The translations under genes were made by a program, and so were the position numbers. Below, one piece after another: positions 23,601-33,400 of a DNA stretch of 64,000 nt. Each line of letters begins with the position of its first letter. Position 1 is the stretch's first letter. Under the pieces are notes generated by a model. That model saw nothing but the letters and a program-made list of their open reading frames with translations, had not been told where the DNA came from and ran no database searches. The stretch is from the NCBI RefSeq assembly GCF_965638725.1, contig NC_134982.1:41406799-41470798 (forward strand). Direction: 5' to 3'. Source of the stretch: Aptenodytes patagonicus. Taxonomy: Eukaryota; Chordata; Aves; Sphenisciformes; Spheniscidae.

Positions 23601-26600
23601 AATACTTTGGGTTCTGAGCAGAGCTTTGTTCTCTAGTTTGTAGGACCTTTCTGCATGTAGGTTGAGTAGCCGTTGTGCTGTGGCAAGTGGCTAACTTCTC
23701 TCATCAGTGGCCTTGCTGTTCCCACATGCCTTTTGTAAAGATGCATCTTATCTTCAGACACGTGAAGGAAACTTTCATGATGCAATGCCTGTATTTGTAT
23801 GGGTTTTTTCAGGCACCTCTCCAATACTAGGATTATGTTAGTCTTTATTATCCTAGCAGATAGGTGATAGTTTTCCTTGTGCATGATAGTAATGCATCTT
23901 ACAGTGCCTACAGGTAATAATTTAAGACCAAAATAATAGCTAATAAAGGCCTGCCCAGTTCTGCAAATGTGTCGCTCCTAAGTTTGTTTTTTTGGCCTTG
24001 TAATAGGAGAATGGTCTGGTAAAATTCAAGTGAAGTAAACCTCCTCGGGTAACCTCTTGAGTCAAAGGTTGGAAAGGGAAATGACCAAAGTGATGGAGAG
24101 GGGTACATGCCAACAGGAACTCTTAAAGTGATAAAACCTGTTTTAGTGCTGAGAGGTTTGCTTCATCTGAACACTGCTACTGAGGAAGCAAGTCTACAGG
24201 TACCAGTAACCACTATTTTGCAACTTTCAGCACTTGTTCAATTATTCATTCCATGGTGATCATATAGTCATCATTTAGAGCACTTTGCCTGATGGGTAGC
24301 ACTGTGTGATTTCTGGCATAAAATAAATTTAATATATTGAGGACTGGAATTGTACTTGCCCGGTTGGATTTGGCTTCTATGCTGAAGGAAGCCTTTTGTG
24401 ACAAGCGGTTGTCAGGATAGTATCTGATGAATTTATATTGGCTTCTGATGTCATGGCAGAACAACTACAGTTTACAGTATTTTTCATCTGAGCCACAGGT
24501 TGATGAAAAAGGATTTTTGTTCTGAGCTTTAAGTAAGGGGCAGGGTAGGCAGCTTTGCCTGTGTCTTGGCCATTACTCAGAAGCCCTTTTATGATGATGA
24601 GTTTTTATCATGTCAAACCTTCAGACTTAACTGCTGGTGTAAAAGAATAGGAGAATCCTTTATTCATGGAGAGTAATAAATTGAACATTTTAGTTTGGAT
24701 TTAGGGGACTATGTCCCATCTTGTCTTGGGACTTTTTAGTGCTCATTACTGCATGTTGTGTACTGTTTTTCCTTCTTGGAACGTGTTTTAGTTGTGGAGA
24801 AGGATCCTGTTCAGCAGCCCTTTCAGGAAATGTGCCTCTGTAGTTTCTTAGGATCACTTTACAGTTCCTGGAACAGTTGTAACAGTTTCTTCATGGAAAG
24901 GAGGAAGTATACCTGTAGTAGTTGGTAACATTTTCCCTTAGATGGATTTGTTCTGTCTTTGTTTTGTGGTAGTGATCTACTAGGCTATCTCCTTGCCTTG
25001 GTGATTGCTGGGAAGTTGCTGTTTCCACTTTTGCTTCCTTGTTGGCATGTTAGGCAGTAATAAAGAATCATAGGATCGTTTAGGTTGGAAAGTACCCTTA
25101 AGATCATCAAGTCCAACTGTTAACCCAGCACTGCCAAGTCCACCACTAAACCATGTCCCTAAGCACCACATCTACACAGCTTTTAAATACCCCCAGGGAT
25201 GGTGACTCAACCACTTCCCTGGGCAGCCTGTTAAATGCTTGACAACCCTTTCAGTGAAGAAATTTTTCCTAATATCCAATCTAAACCTCTCCTGGCGCAA
25301 CTTGAGGCCGTTTCCTCTCGTCCTATCGCTTGTTACTTGGGAGAAGAGACCGACCCCCACCTCGCTACAACCTCCTTTCAGGTAGTTGTAGAGAGCGATG
25401 AGGTCTCCCCTCAGCCTCCTTTTCTCCAGGCAAAACAACCCCAGTTCCCTCAGCCACTCCTTGTAAGACTCGTGCTCTAGACCCTTCCATGAGCTTCGTT
25501 GCCCTTCTTTGGACATGCTCCAGCACCTCAATGTCTTTCTTGTAGTGGGGGGTTGCTCCTCTTCTTGTTTTCATTTTCTTTAAGTGCATGTTGTGAGTGA
25601 CTTTTAGGTCACCGTTGATTTGCCCCTTCTGCAATTTCTTTTGCATCTGACTGAAACAGTGTGCATGCTCCTAGGGCTCACATTAATAAGTTGGTTCTGA
25701 TGCAGATGAAGCTTCCCCCCTGGCTAGCTATACACCAAATTGCAAAGCCTGTGAGCATTTCTGGTTCCTCGTTTTCATCTGCCATGGCTTACGATTAGCA
25801 TTTCATTTTTAAACAACTTAGCAATATAACAAATCTAAAAGGAGTTTGACTGTGCTTTTTGGGAGGTGTTTGGTCATTTTTGTTTAAGGCCATAGCTGAT
25901 GGCTGTTGGCCAAGGTGCGTAGTATCCAGCAGGTTACACTGTTTGTGATACCACTGGTTTTTAACTTGGTTTTTGGTCACAGGCTCTGAAATAGATTAAC
26001 TGATACCAAACACTGCTTTCCTTGGCATTTAGAGACAAGTTCAGAGGATCTTATCTGTTCATCTAGAAAATGTTAATCATCAAGACAAAGAAACTGGTTT
26101 CTTAAAAAAAAAATAGCAGCAGCAGAAATTACTCCAAAAAGTACCAATAGCAGTAGTGATTGTAGTGCTAGTGCTGTAATAGTTTTCATATCCCTCAGAC
26201 TTGGCAAAATAGCACTGATGCTGAACTTCCCAAATTTTTAGAAAAAGATCTATTCAAGGTGACAAAAAATAAAGGTAGTAAATGGCCTTAGTTGTTCATT
26301 AGGACTGTTGCTACAATGTATAAGTAAAGTATAAGAAAATATTAGCAACCATTGTTTTACTGCATGAAATTTTTTGGTGATGAGCACTGAAGGTTCCTTG
26401 TTACCTCTGAGAGCTTGTCACTTTTTCTGGGGGTGTTGGTCGACAGCCGGCTGAACATGAGCTGGCAGTGTGCCCAGGTGGCCAAGAAGGCCAATGGCAT
26501 CCTGGTCTGTATCAGAAATAGCGTGGCCAGCAGGAGTAGGGAAGTGATCGTGCCCCTGTACTCGGCACTGGTGAGGCCGCACCTCGAATACTGTGTTCAG

Positions 26601-29003
26601 TTTTGGGCCCCTCACTACAAGAAGGACGTTGAGGTGCTGGAGCGTGTCCAGAGAAGGGCAACGAGGCTGGTGAGGGGTCTGGAGAACAAGTCTTATGAGG
26701 AGCGGCTGAGGGAACTGGGACTGTTTAGCCTGGAGAAAAGGAGGCTGAGGGGAGACCTCATCGCTCTCTACAACTACCTGCAAGGAGGTTGTAGCGAGGT
26801 GGGTGTTGGTCTCTTCTCCCAAGTAACTAGTGACAGGACGAGAGGAAATGGCCTCAAGTTGCGCCAGGGGAGGTTTAGATTGGATGTAAGGAAAAATGTC
26901 TTTACTGAAAGAGTGGTTCAACATTGGGACAGGCTGCCCAGGGAAGTGGTGGAGTCCCCATCCCTGGAAGTATTTAAAAGATGAGTAGATGAGGCACTTA
27001 GGGACGTGGTTTAGTGGGCATGGTGGTGTAGGGTTGATGGTTGGACTCGATGATCTTAGAGGTCTTTTCCAACCTCAATGATTCTATGATTCTATGATTT
27101 TAAATCTTGTTTAGATCATGAAGTCCTGACTGGGGGCTGTCTTGTACAATGAATTGTGAGGCTTTCTAGGTGTTAGTGGTAATAGTGAGCTGGTTTTTTT
27201 TTTTTAGAATACCTATGAACATGGTAATGCAAATGCAATTTTAAAAAACAAGTATGAAGAGTAAAGATAGAAAAACAGTCAACTGTTTCTTCATGTCTGG
27301 AAAAAATCCAGTTTTCATAGGATACAACACTTACTGATCCAAAAGAATCTCAACTAACAAATCCTATTTGTGTGCATAAAGTTGATTACAAATAAGTCCT
27401 TAAAGCTTATATACTCCATTTATTCTGGAATGTGTTTTGTAGTTTGTTCTATTTTAGAACAATAGATGTCATCATACAGCAGGGGGAGTGTCCAGGAAAA
27501 CTGTACCAGGACCAGGTGTTAAAATTGTGTACAAACGCACCTCTCTCCGCTTTCCTCTGTTCCAATTTGGATACGAAGAGGATATTTTAAAAAAAGTTTG
27601 TTCAAAAAAAATACTTTTTTAAACAAAATTAACAGATTTACAAAAGTTCACAAAAGGACAAATTTTTATCTTTCAGAGAAACTTAAGTAAAAGGTGACTC
27701 AAGTTTGTCTGAAGGTGTTCATGACAGAGGCAATTGAAAAATTACTCATTCTGACTATATGTAGTTGAACGCTAAAGCTGAATACAGTACAAAAATACAG
27801 ATATTCAATGTAAATCTGCACTTCGTTCCTTTAATCACTGAAAGTGTCGAAAACGTGAGGGCTTTTGAACTGTGTGTTTTGTAGCTGTGTTCTGGATCTG
27901 TCACAGAATCAGTGGCTTGCTGGCTGCTGTCTTGATGAACTGTTTTAGGCATCTGACTTCAAGTGTAGTGGCAGAGTAACCCAGTGCTATGATAGTAACA
28001 CATTACTGAATTTCATTTGTTTCTAAAACATGTTCCTATTAGTTATATTCTCTAATATATCCCCTCTGTTCAGCAACTTTAGCCATGACAATATTATTGT
28101 TTTAGATTAAAAAAATGATACGATCACGTAACATTTAAAGATTAAATGTGTACATGGAACTTCTGGAGTGGTTTCCAGGCTCTTAACACCTATATACACC
28201 TGTACAGGTGTAACAAGTGCCTTATTTTCTAGCTGGTGGAACTGTGGGGAAAATCTGATTGTCTTGTGTAGAGCCAAAAGGGAAGAACAGAGTACCTAAA
28301 AATCCCTATTCCTGATTTACATTTTCATAGACTAGTCTATGTAGTACTTTAGACAACAAACATCAGGATCTTAGTAGGGGGAATTAATTGTTAAGAAATA
28401 CATGCATGCTACTGAATAGCTAGTGAAGTAAAGAAAAGGAAATTTAACCTTTATTTCCTTTGCTTGCTTTAACAGTTGTTACTCAACCAAGCCCATCAGT
28501 TTCTCAGCCTAGTACTTCGCAGAGTGAAGAAAGAGCTCCTGAACTGCCCAAACCAAAGAAGAACAGATGTTTCATGTGCAGAAAGAAGGTTGGCCTTACA
28601 GGTATAAGAACACTTTGTCAATTTTAAACAGATCTGTATGATTAGTTGCCTCTTGCTAGATTAAACTTGATGAAATATCTGTACTGTTAAACTTATTTGC
28701 TTCTTCAGAATCCAAACAACTTAGTACAGCTGTTTGTTTTTCTTACTCTATATGTCAGGGTAGATGAACATACCCCTTTCGTAGTGACTGAGCCCTTAAT
28801 TTACAACTTAAATATGAAGCTTCCTAGTGATGTTGCTTCTTTTTCTATGTACAGGATTTGACTGCCGATGTGGAAACTTATTTTGTGGACTTCACCGTTA
28901 TTCTGACAAGCATAACTGCCCGTATGATTACAAAGCAGAAGCTGCAGCAAAAATCAGGAAAGAGAATCCAGTTGTGGTTGCTGAAAAAATCCAGAGAATA
29001 TAA
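14525..29003 (+). CDS. ZFAND5: ZFAND5 (AN1-type zinc finger protein 5, ZNF216), five coding exons
   Basis: The joined exons 14525-14675, 15094-15205, 15611-15708, 28476-28601 and 28855-29003 give 636 nt, 211 aa plus stop. All introns have GT-AG ends and consistent phases. An A20-type zinc finger is near the N terminus (Cys14, Cys18, Cys30, Cys33). It is followed by a Ser/Thr/Gln-rich linker (about 45-145) and an AN1 zinc finger near the C terminus (Cys152, Cys155, Cys166, Cys168, Cys173, His176, His182, Cys184). The protein ends AEKIQRI. The family binds polyubiquitin through the A20 finger and stimulates the 26S proteasome. ZFAND5 is induced in muscle atrophy and has also been linked to NF-kB control and AU-rich mRNA. 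The linker sequence separates it from the paralogue ZFAND6. It is about two residues shorter than the human protein as I recall it. The sequence starts MTQE where I recall MAQE in mammals. Confidence 0.97.
15094..15205 (+). CDS. ZFAND5: ZFAND5 coding exon 2 (linker)
   Basis: Acceptor TATATAG at 15093 and donor GTAAGA at 15206. It encodes residues 51-88, a Ser/Thr/Ala-rich low-complexity linker that includes the stretch [12 protein letters not shown]. No frame break. Confidence 0.95.
15611..15708 (+). CDS. ZFAND5: ZFAND5 coding exon 3 (linker)
   Basis: Acceptor TTAACAG at 15610 and donor GTATGT at 15709. It encodes residues 88-121, containing [11 protein letters not shown]. Relative to the human protein as I remember it, two residues are missing around the TPKTE stretch, both in the flexible linker. 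It is followed by the 12.8-kb intron. Confidence 0.95.
18954..18971. repeat. G-rich run G10-A-G7
   Basis: Ten G, one A and seven G in the large ZFAND5 intron, on the coding strand. The run can supply several G tracts for quadruplex formation in DNA or pre-mRNA. The exact length is uncertain in assemblies. Confidence 0.85.
19258..22022 (-). mobile_element. CR1 LINE, 5'-truncated, about 2.8 kb, antisense in ZFAND5 intron 4
   Basis: On the minus strand this reads as the ORF2 and 3' end of a chicken-repeat-1 retrotransposon. The endonuclease part (21367-21873) has GDFN and SDH motifs. The reverse transcriptase (about 20000-20792) has [16 protein letters not shown] and FADD at the polymerase active site. 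A C-terminal part follows (19482-19919). The 3' terminus shows the ATTCTATGATTC-type repeat at 19258-19280. The reading frame changes at least four times between these parts, so the element is inactive. ORF1 and the 5' end are missing, as usual for CR1. The right limit near 22022 is approximate. The C-terminal sequence differs from the other two copies here, so it belongs to another subfamily. Confidence 0.95.
22966..23027. repeat. AT-rich direct repeat, 38-bp period
   Basis: The sequence AATATTAACATATATAGAGA occurs twice, about 38 bp apart, separated by a further AACATTAACAATTAAC stretch of related sequence. It is a small tandem expansion inside the large intron. Confidence 0.85.
25063..25550 (-). 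mobile_element. CR1 fragment, antisense
   Basis: About 490 bp of the 3' end of a CR1 element. The minus strand encodes the typical C-terminal ORF2 stretch ([14 protein letters not shown] and [12 protein letters not shown]), followed by the 3' UTR and the terminal repeat at 25063-25075. Small frameshifts and changes are present. The sequence is close to the plus-strand copy at 26420-27099 and forms an inverted pair with it. Confidence 0.93.
26420..27099 (+). mobile_element. CR1 fragment, sense
   Basis: About 680 bp of CR1 3' sequence in the gene's orientation. An open frame of 189 codons (26415-26984) covers the ORF2 C terminus without a break, including [17 protein letters not shown] and [15 protein letters not shown]. 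The 3' UTR and the repeat ATTCTATGATTCTATGATT end the element near 27099. It is well preserved compared with the copy at 19258-22022, which suggests a younger insertion. Confidence 0.94.
28476..28601 (+). CDS. ZFAND5: ZFAND5 coding exon 4 (linker and start of AN1)
   Basis: Acceptor TTTAACAG at 28475 and donor GTATAA at 28602. It encodes residues 121-163: a Pro/Ser/Gln linker, the basic stretch PKPKKNR and the first half of the AN1 finger, with Cys152 and Cys155. The intron upstream is 12.8 kb and carries three CR1 copies. Confidence 0.96.
28855..29003 (+). CDS. ZFAND5: ZFAND5 coding exon 5 (rest of AN1 and C terminus)
   Basis: Acceptor TGTACAG at 28854; stop TAA at 29001-29003. It encodes residues 163-211 with AN1 ligands Cys166, Cys168, Cys173, His176, His182 and Cys184 and the C-terminal [16 protein letters not shown], a hallmark of ZFAND5 and ZFAND6. 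No in-frame disruption. Confidence 0.97.
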
Positions 29004-30247
29004 ATTAACCTGCTTGTGAAAAGACTGACTGACTTTTTGTTTTGTTTTTAATATATCCTAGGAAAACACAAAAGAGCAGGTGCATGACCATTTTCCTTTG
29101 TTCTGCAAAGTTTTACTTTTAGTCTTGTCTGTCTTAATGATATTTCAGAATGTTTGGGTGTTTGCTACAGGCAGAATTGGATAAATACAGCCCTTGAAAA
29201 TATATATGCCCTCCCCAGAATATAATTGGATGATCAGAAACCTGCACAGGAATACACATGCACAGAGGACAGACTCTCTAGTTCACATGTGCCGAACAGA
29301 TGTATGCTATCTGCATGTTTGCAGCAGATCTGCCTTTTGAGATGTGTTTGAGGTATGTAATCTTTGGCTAGTGTTACGTGCCTGTTTTGGAGAAGGATAC
29401 ATCAAAAAGGTTGGCAGTCTACTATCATTTAAAACCTCATTCTAACTTTAGTTTCCACACTCCATTGTTTTCCAGCAGAATGTAAGCTATGCAGAGGGGT
29501 CCACCATCCCAGTAAGATGAGTGTTGGTGCCATATTTAAGAAAGTCATTTATCAGTGGCACTGAGAAAAATGGAAAAAATCAGATATGTATGAGAAGAAA
29601 ACTGTTTTGGAAAAGACTACATTGACTTCAGAATCATGAAAATAGGTTCCCAAAGGAAATGTCCTGCTAGGAACTTATGAACTGACCTGCAACAGAGTTG
29701 TCTGCTTTTCCTTGCATAGCTACAAATGTTGTGTAGCACAATACTGTAAGATTGGTTTACAAAAAAGTTACATATGTTTTTAGACATACCACAAGCGACA
29801 TATCTGATGAGTAAGTTGCTGAAGTATTAGAGCAGTTTATTATTCATATACTAATTATGTTCTGTGTGTTCTGAGTTCAAAAGAATATTAGGAGTTAATT
29901 TTTTCTAGTTTTAAATGTAAGTTGCACCATTCTGCATGGAAAACCATATCCGACATGGCTGCTGTAGACTTCAGTGGTAGCTGGAACCACTCTTGGAGGG
30001 CTGCTTTATCATTTTTAATTGTACTTGGGTGTAGGACTGTAGTGTTCTTGGGTGTATTGCATGGGCTGCATTATCTACAGCATTGTACAATAACAACTCT
30101 AGAAAAGACAGTATACTTCACTGATGCTTGTCTGGTAATATCACTTCTGTGTTATAATGGAAGGGGTTTTTGTGATGTATGAAACTTGTGTTTTTTATAT
30201 AAACAAGTACGGTTTAGACTAGTGTTGTGGTAATGCCTGTTCTCATC

Positions 30248-30255
30248 TGTAAATA
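30248..30255 (+). promoter_or_regulatory. Pumilio response element TGTAAATA
   Basis: TGTAAATA fits the PUM consensus UGUANAUA and lies in the ZFAND5 3' UTR. A second copy is at 30464-30471, sharing its last base with the poly(A) signal. Binding is not shown by the sequence. Confidence 0.5.
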
Positions 30256-30470
30256 GTTACGTATGTACACAAGGCGCTACTCCTGAACTTCTGATTTTTA
30301 CTAGCAGTGTTCAGTCTTAGTTTTTACTTCACTATTAAAAGCATCAGGTTTTTGCTTCCAACTTTGTTCTTCTGAGTTATTAGATATGCAAACATGTACA
30401 GATAGTTCATATTTATGTATTGCACATAATCATGCTACCCAGCATCTATGCTATATTGTATTATGTAAAT

Positions 30471-30476
30471 AATAAA
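30471..30476 (+). terminator. ZFAND5: ZFAND5 poly(A) signal AATAAA
   Basis: Canonical AATAAA followed within 40 bases by a T/G-rich stretch (CTTCCTTTTGTGATAG), a normal downstream element. It is the first canonical hexamer after the ZFAND5 stop codon. Confidence 0.75.
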
Positions 30477-30495
30477 AATCATGTACAGAAGGAAA

Positions 30496-33400
30496 TACTT
30501 CCTTTTGTGATAGTTCATTGGTTCTTAGTTATTGCTGTAATCAGAAGGTGACTTTATAGAGGTTGAGGTACAAAGTTAGTACTAAGTTCATATAGATGTT
30601 GTCTTTATGCTTAAGCCTGCCTATGTCCTTATTTCTTATTTGGATATACCAACTTCTTTTAAGATAACTTGCATGAGCAGCTGGAATACAGATAACTACC
30701 TGATGGCCCAACAAAAATGTCAGCAAACAACAATGTGCTTAAAGGGAGCAAAGGAAAGCATTAGCAATGAACTTCAAAGGTTTTTTCTTTTGCCTACAAA
30801 ACTTATTTCCAGTGGATCTGTTACAGTAGAGCCAGTACACTGACTACACCATTCTGTCCACATCTTCACCAGCAGACCTGGGCAGAGTTATTGTCAGGGT
30901 CAGCATCCAAATACAGATGTTAAATATGCCAGATTCATCCTTCCCAGTGAGAAGAAGGACAGAGCACACGGCGCATGTTGCCTTGGCAGAAGATGTCTTC
31001 ACTGCTGGATAATGCATAAAAATCGCTTGTATCAGAAATGGATAATGTGCATCCCACCATGTGATAAGTTACTACTACAGCCACTGTATATACCTCCAGT
31101 AAGGGAACACAGGCATGCTCTGGGACTTCATTTTTCAGGATGAATTTTATGACTTAATCATGGAACGGCTTTAAAGCACCAAAACTATGATTTTTCTACC
31201 TTTTGTATTAAAGCGAAATCAGCTACTCCACTGCAGCATAAAATGCTTTGCTTTTTTTTTTTCTTTTGAACCTGAGAACACCATGTAACTGGATATTTGA
31301 GGAGAATGTGGTTTTGATACTGTTGTAGCTAGAGTGCTTTAGGACAGGTAATAGTACTGGTACTGGTAGTTAATGATTATGATGGTCTTAATCTCGCTGT
31401 CTTTTTCATCTGAACAAAGGCTGTACTTGGGAAGACTTGTTGAAACAATTGATCTCAGTAGATCTGTGGAGGTAAGTATGGAATGAGAAATCCCTCATTG
31501 TCCTGTAAAATCATGAGCTGTATCATATGTAAATTGCCCACAAGTGGGGTATGAGCCTGTTCTCAAAAGTAAGTCTGCAAGCTCCCCGAGCTTTGTTCTT
31601 TTAATTTATATAGCGTCTATAATCATTCAGGAGCCCTAATTCTGTTGAGGCTCACTAAACACTCAAAGGGAGTGGAAGGTTCTTTAAAAAGAGCAGATAT
31701 TGACGAAGCCGGGGGGGGGGGGCACTATTTAAGATGTACCACAGCCTTTGTACCTAAGTTTATGTGGCAAAGAGTAAGATTGTAGGTGCAGAGTCCTTCA
31801 GATCCCACTCCCTGCTGCCCAACTTGGAGACTGGTATATATTCCTAAAATAAATGGTTAGCTCCCACGGCCCTGTCAGTCACAGTCAGTTTTAATACAGT
31901 GGTATTAAAATGCTTTGAGAAAAAAGAGTCAGTCTTCTATAATGTCTAAACACAAGCCATTCATAAAGCTGCTGTCATTTGCTCTTTCAGTTTAAAGTGA
32001 CAAACAGCTACGAATAGTACACCCCTCTTCCAAGAAACCAACATGATCACTTCACATGACACTGATCCTCATTTAATATTTGGCTGTTAGACCGAGATGT
32101 TCTTAACTTACACATAAACACACTGTTCTGGGAAGAGTCTTCCTCTGTCCCAAACAAGTTTACCAGATGATGTGGCCTTTTTTAGTTAGAGAACAAAAAG
32201 GAACATACGAACAAATAAGTAAATGAAAGCAGCTAGGTGACTAAAGACTGTTTGGTAATCTTCAATCTGTGAAATACTTGCCCAGCTAGTGTTATGGCTG
32301 TGCAATACTATGTTCCACAGGATTTCGTGTAAACTTACTGACAGCTGTTACTGTTAAATGTGAAATTTGGAGTATAATGATGAGCTTCCGGTGGTGTTTC
32401 CAGTCTGTTGCTGTAAGGCAACAGGTCATCTGAGCTCTCAGATGACTTGGCTGGTTGTGGTGTATAAGGATGCCATGGGGTTGAGAAGCCCTGACTATCT
32501 TCCTGGTACCTAGACCTTTGAAAACGTGTCTGATAATCGATTACTTTGCCATGTGTTTTGGAAGGTCATTATTCACAAGTGTAAGGGCATATCTTAGACA
32601 CTTGCTTGTATTTGTTATGTCTCAGTCACTCAAAGGATACTTAATAAGGATTTGGCTTGTGTCTGGTGTCTAATGAGTCAAAGTGCGTGCCAGTTTCCTA
32701 GCATCTCTACAGTATCACCTGATGCATGTGCTTGAAGGAGGAAATGCACAGCAAATAAGGAAATTGGTTTGTTTCACATATCCAGGTGTGTTAAGTAGCA
32801 ATGATTCAGTAAGAAAAGAAACTTTGCTCTCTGTATAGTTGTGTGATTTTTATGTTTGTTTTACTAGTATCTCAGCCAGCCAAACAATGAAAATGCATTT
32901 TCTCACAAATGAACTATTACTGACTCCCTTGATCTTTTTTGTAATTACTTAAATACCCAGGAAATTTGATGGACTGTGCTCTGATTCAGTAGACACAACG
33001 GGCTCTGGCAGTACACCTGAAAGTACCTGGATGCCATTGGAATTAATAAATGACAAACCCAGTTAACTGAGGGGAACAGTTAGAAAACCTGAGCTGGAAA
33101 AATAATGAGAGTGACTACCTGCGGAAATGTTAAAACATAGTCCAGGAGCAAAGTTCTCCGAGAGTGCAGTGAGGATTAGTTGTCACCACAGTGAGGTCAA
33201 TATCTAACAGAACAGAAGAGAGTTTTAAATGCTATTTCACAGCGCTGAGTTACCCCTTAAACTACTGTAAACACTTCAGCAGAATGTGCTTCAGCCTTTA
33301 ATTTGCCCATTGTAGTAGTAATTTAGGGACAGCCAAAGAAGAAACAGGGTTGTTTGGGTTTTTTTTTTTTGCTAGACTGAAGAAAATACAGAGACTGTTT

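Larger units (their letters stand above)
29004..30495 (+). other. ZFAND5: ZFAND5 3' UTR, about 1.49 kb
   Basis: The stretch runs from the stop codon to the poly(A) signal at 30471-30476, with cleavage expected about 15-25 bases further on, ahead of a GT-rich stretch. It is AT-rich with several U-rich and AUUUA-like segments (for example ATTTATGTA near 30411) and two Pumilio-type sites. ATTAAA near 30334 could serve as a proximal alternative signal. An 86-codon open frame at 29922-30182 has no recognisable product. Confidence 0.75.

Noticed and set aside
27474-27492. CTCF-like core ACAGCAGGGGGAG
   Set aside because: Two departures from the usual CCAGCAGGGGGC core; a single motif without binding data is not enough.
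29922-30182. 86-codon open frame after ZFAND5
   Set aside because: It lies in the 3' UTR ahead of the poly(A) signal, with no recognisable product.
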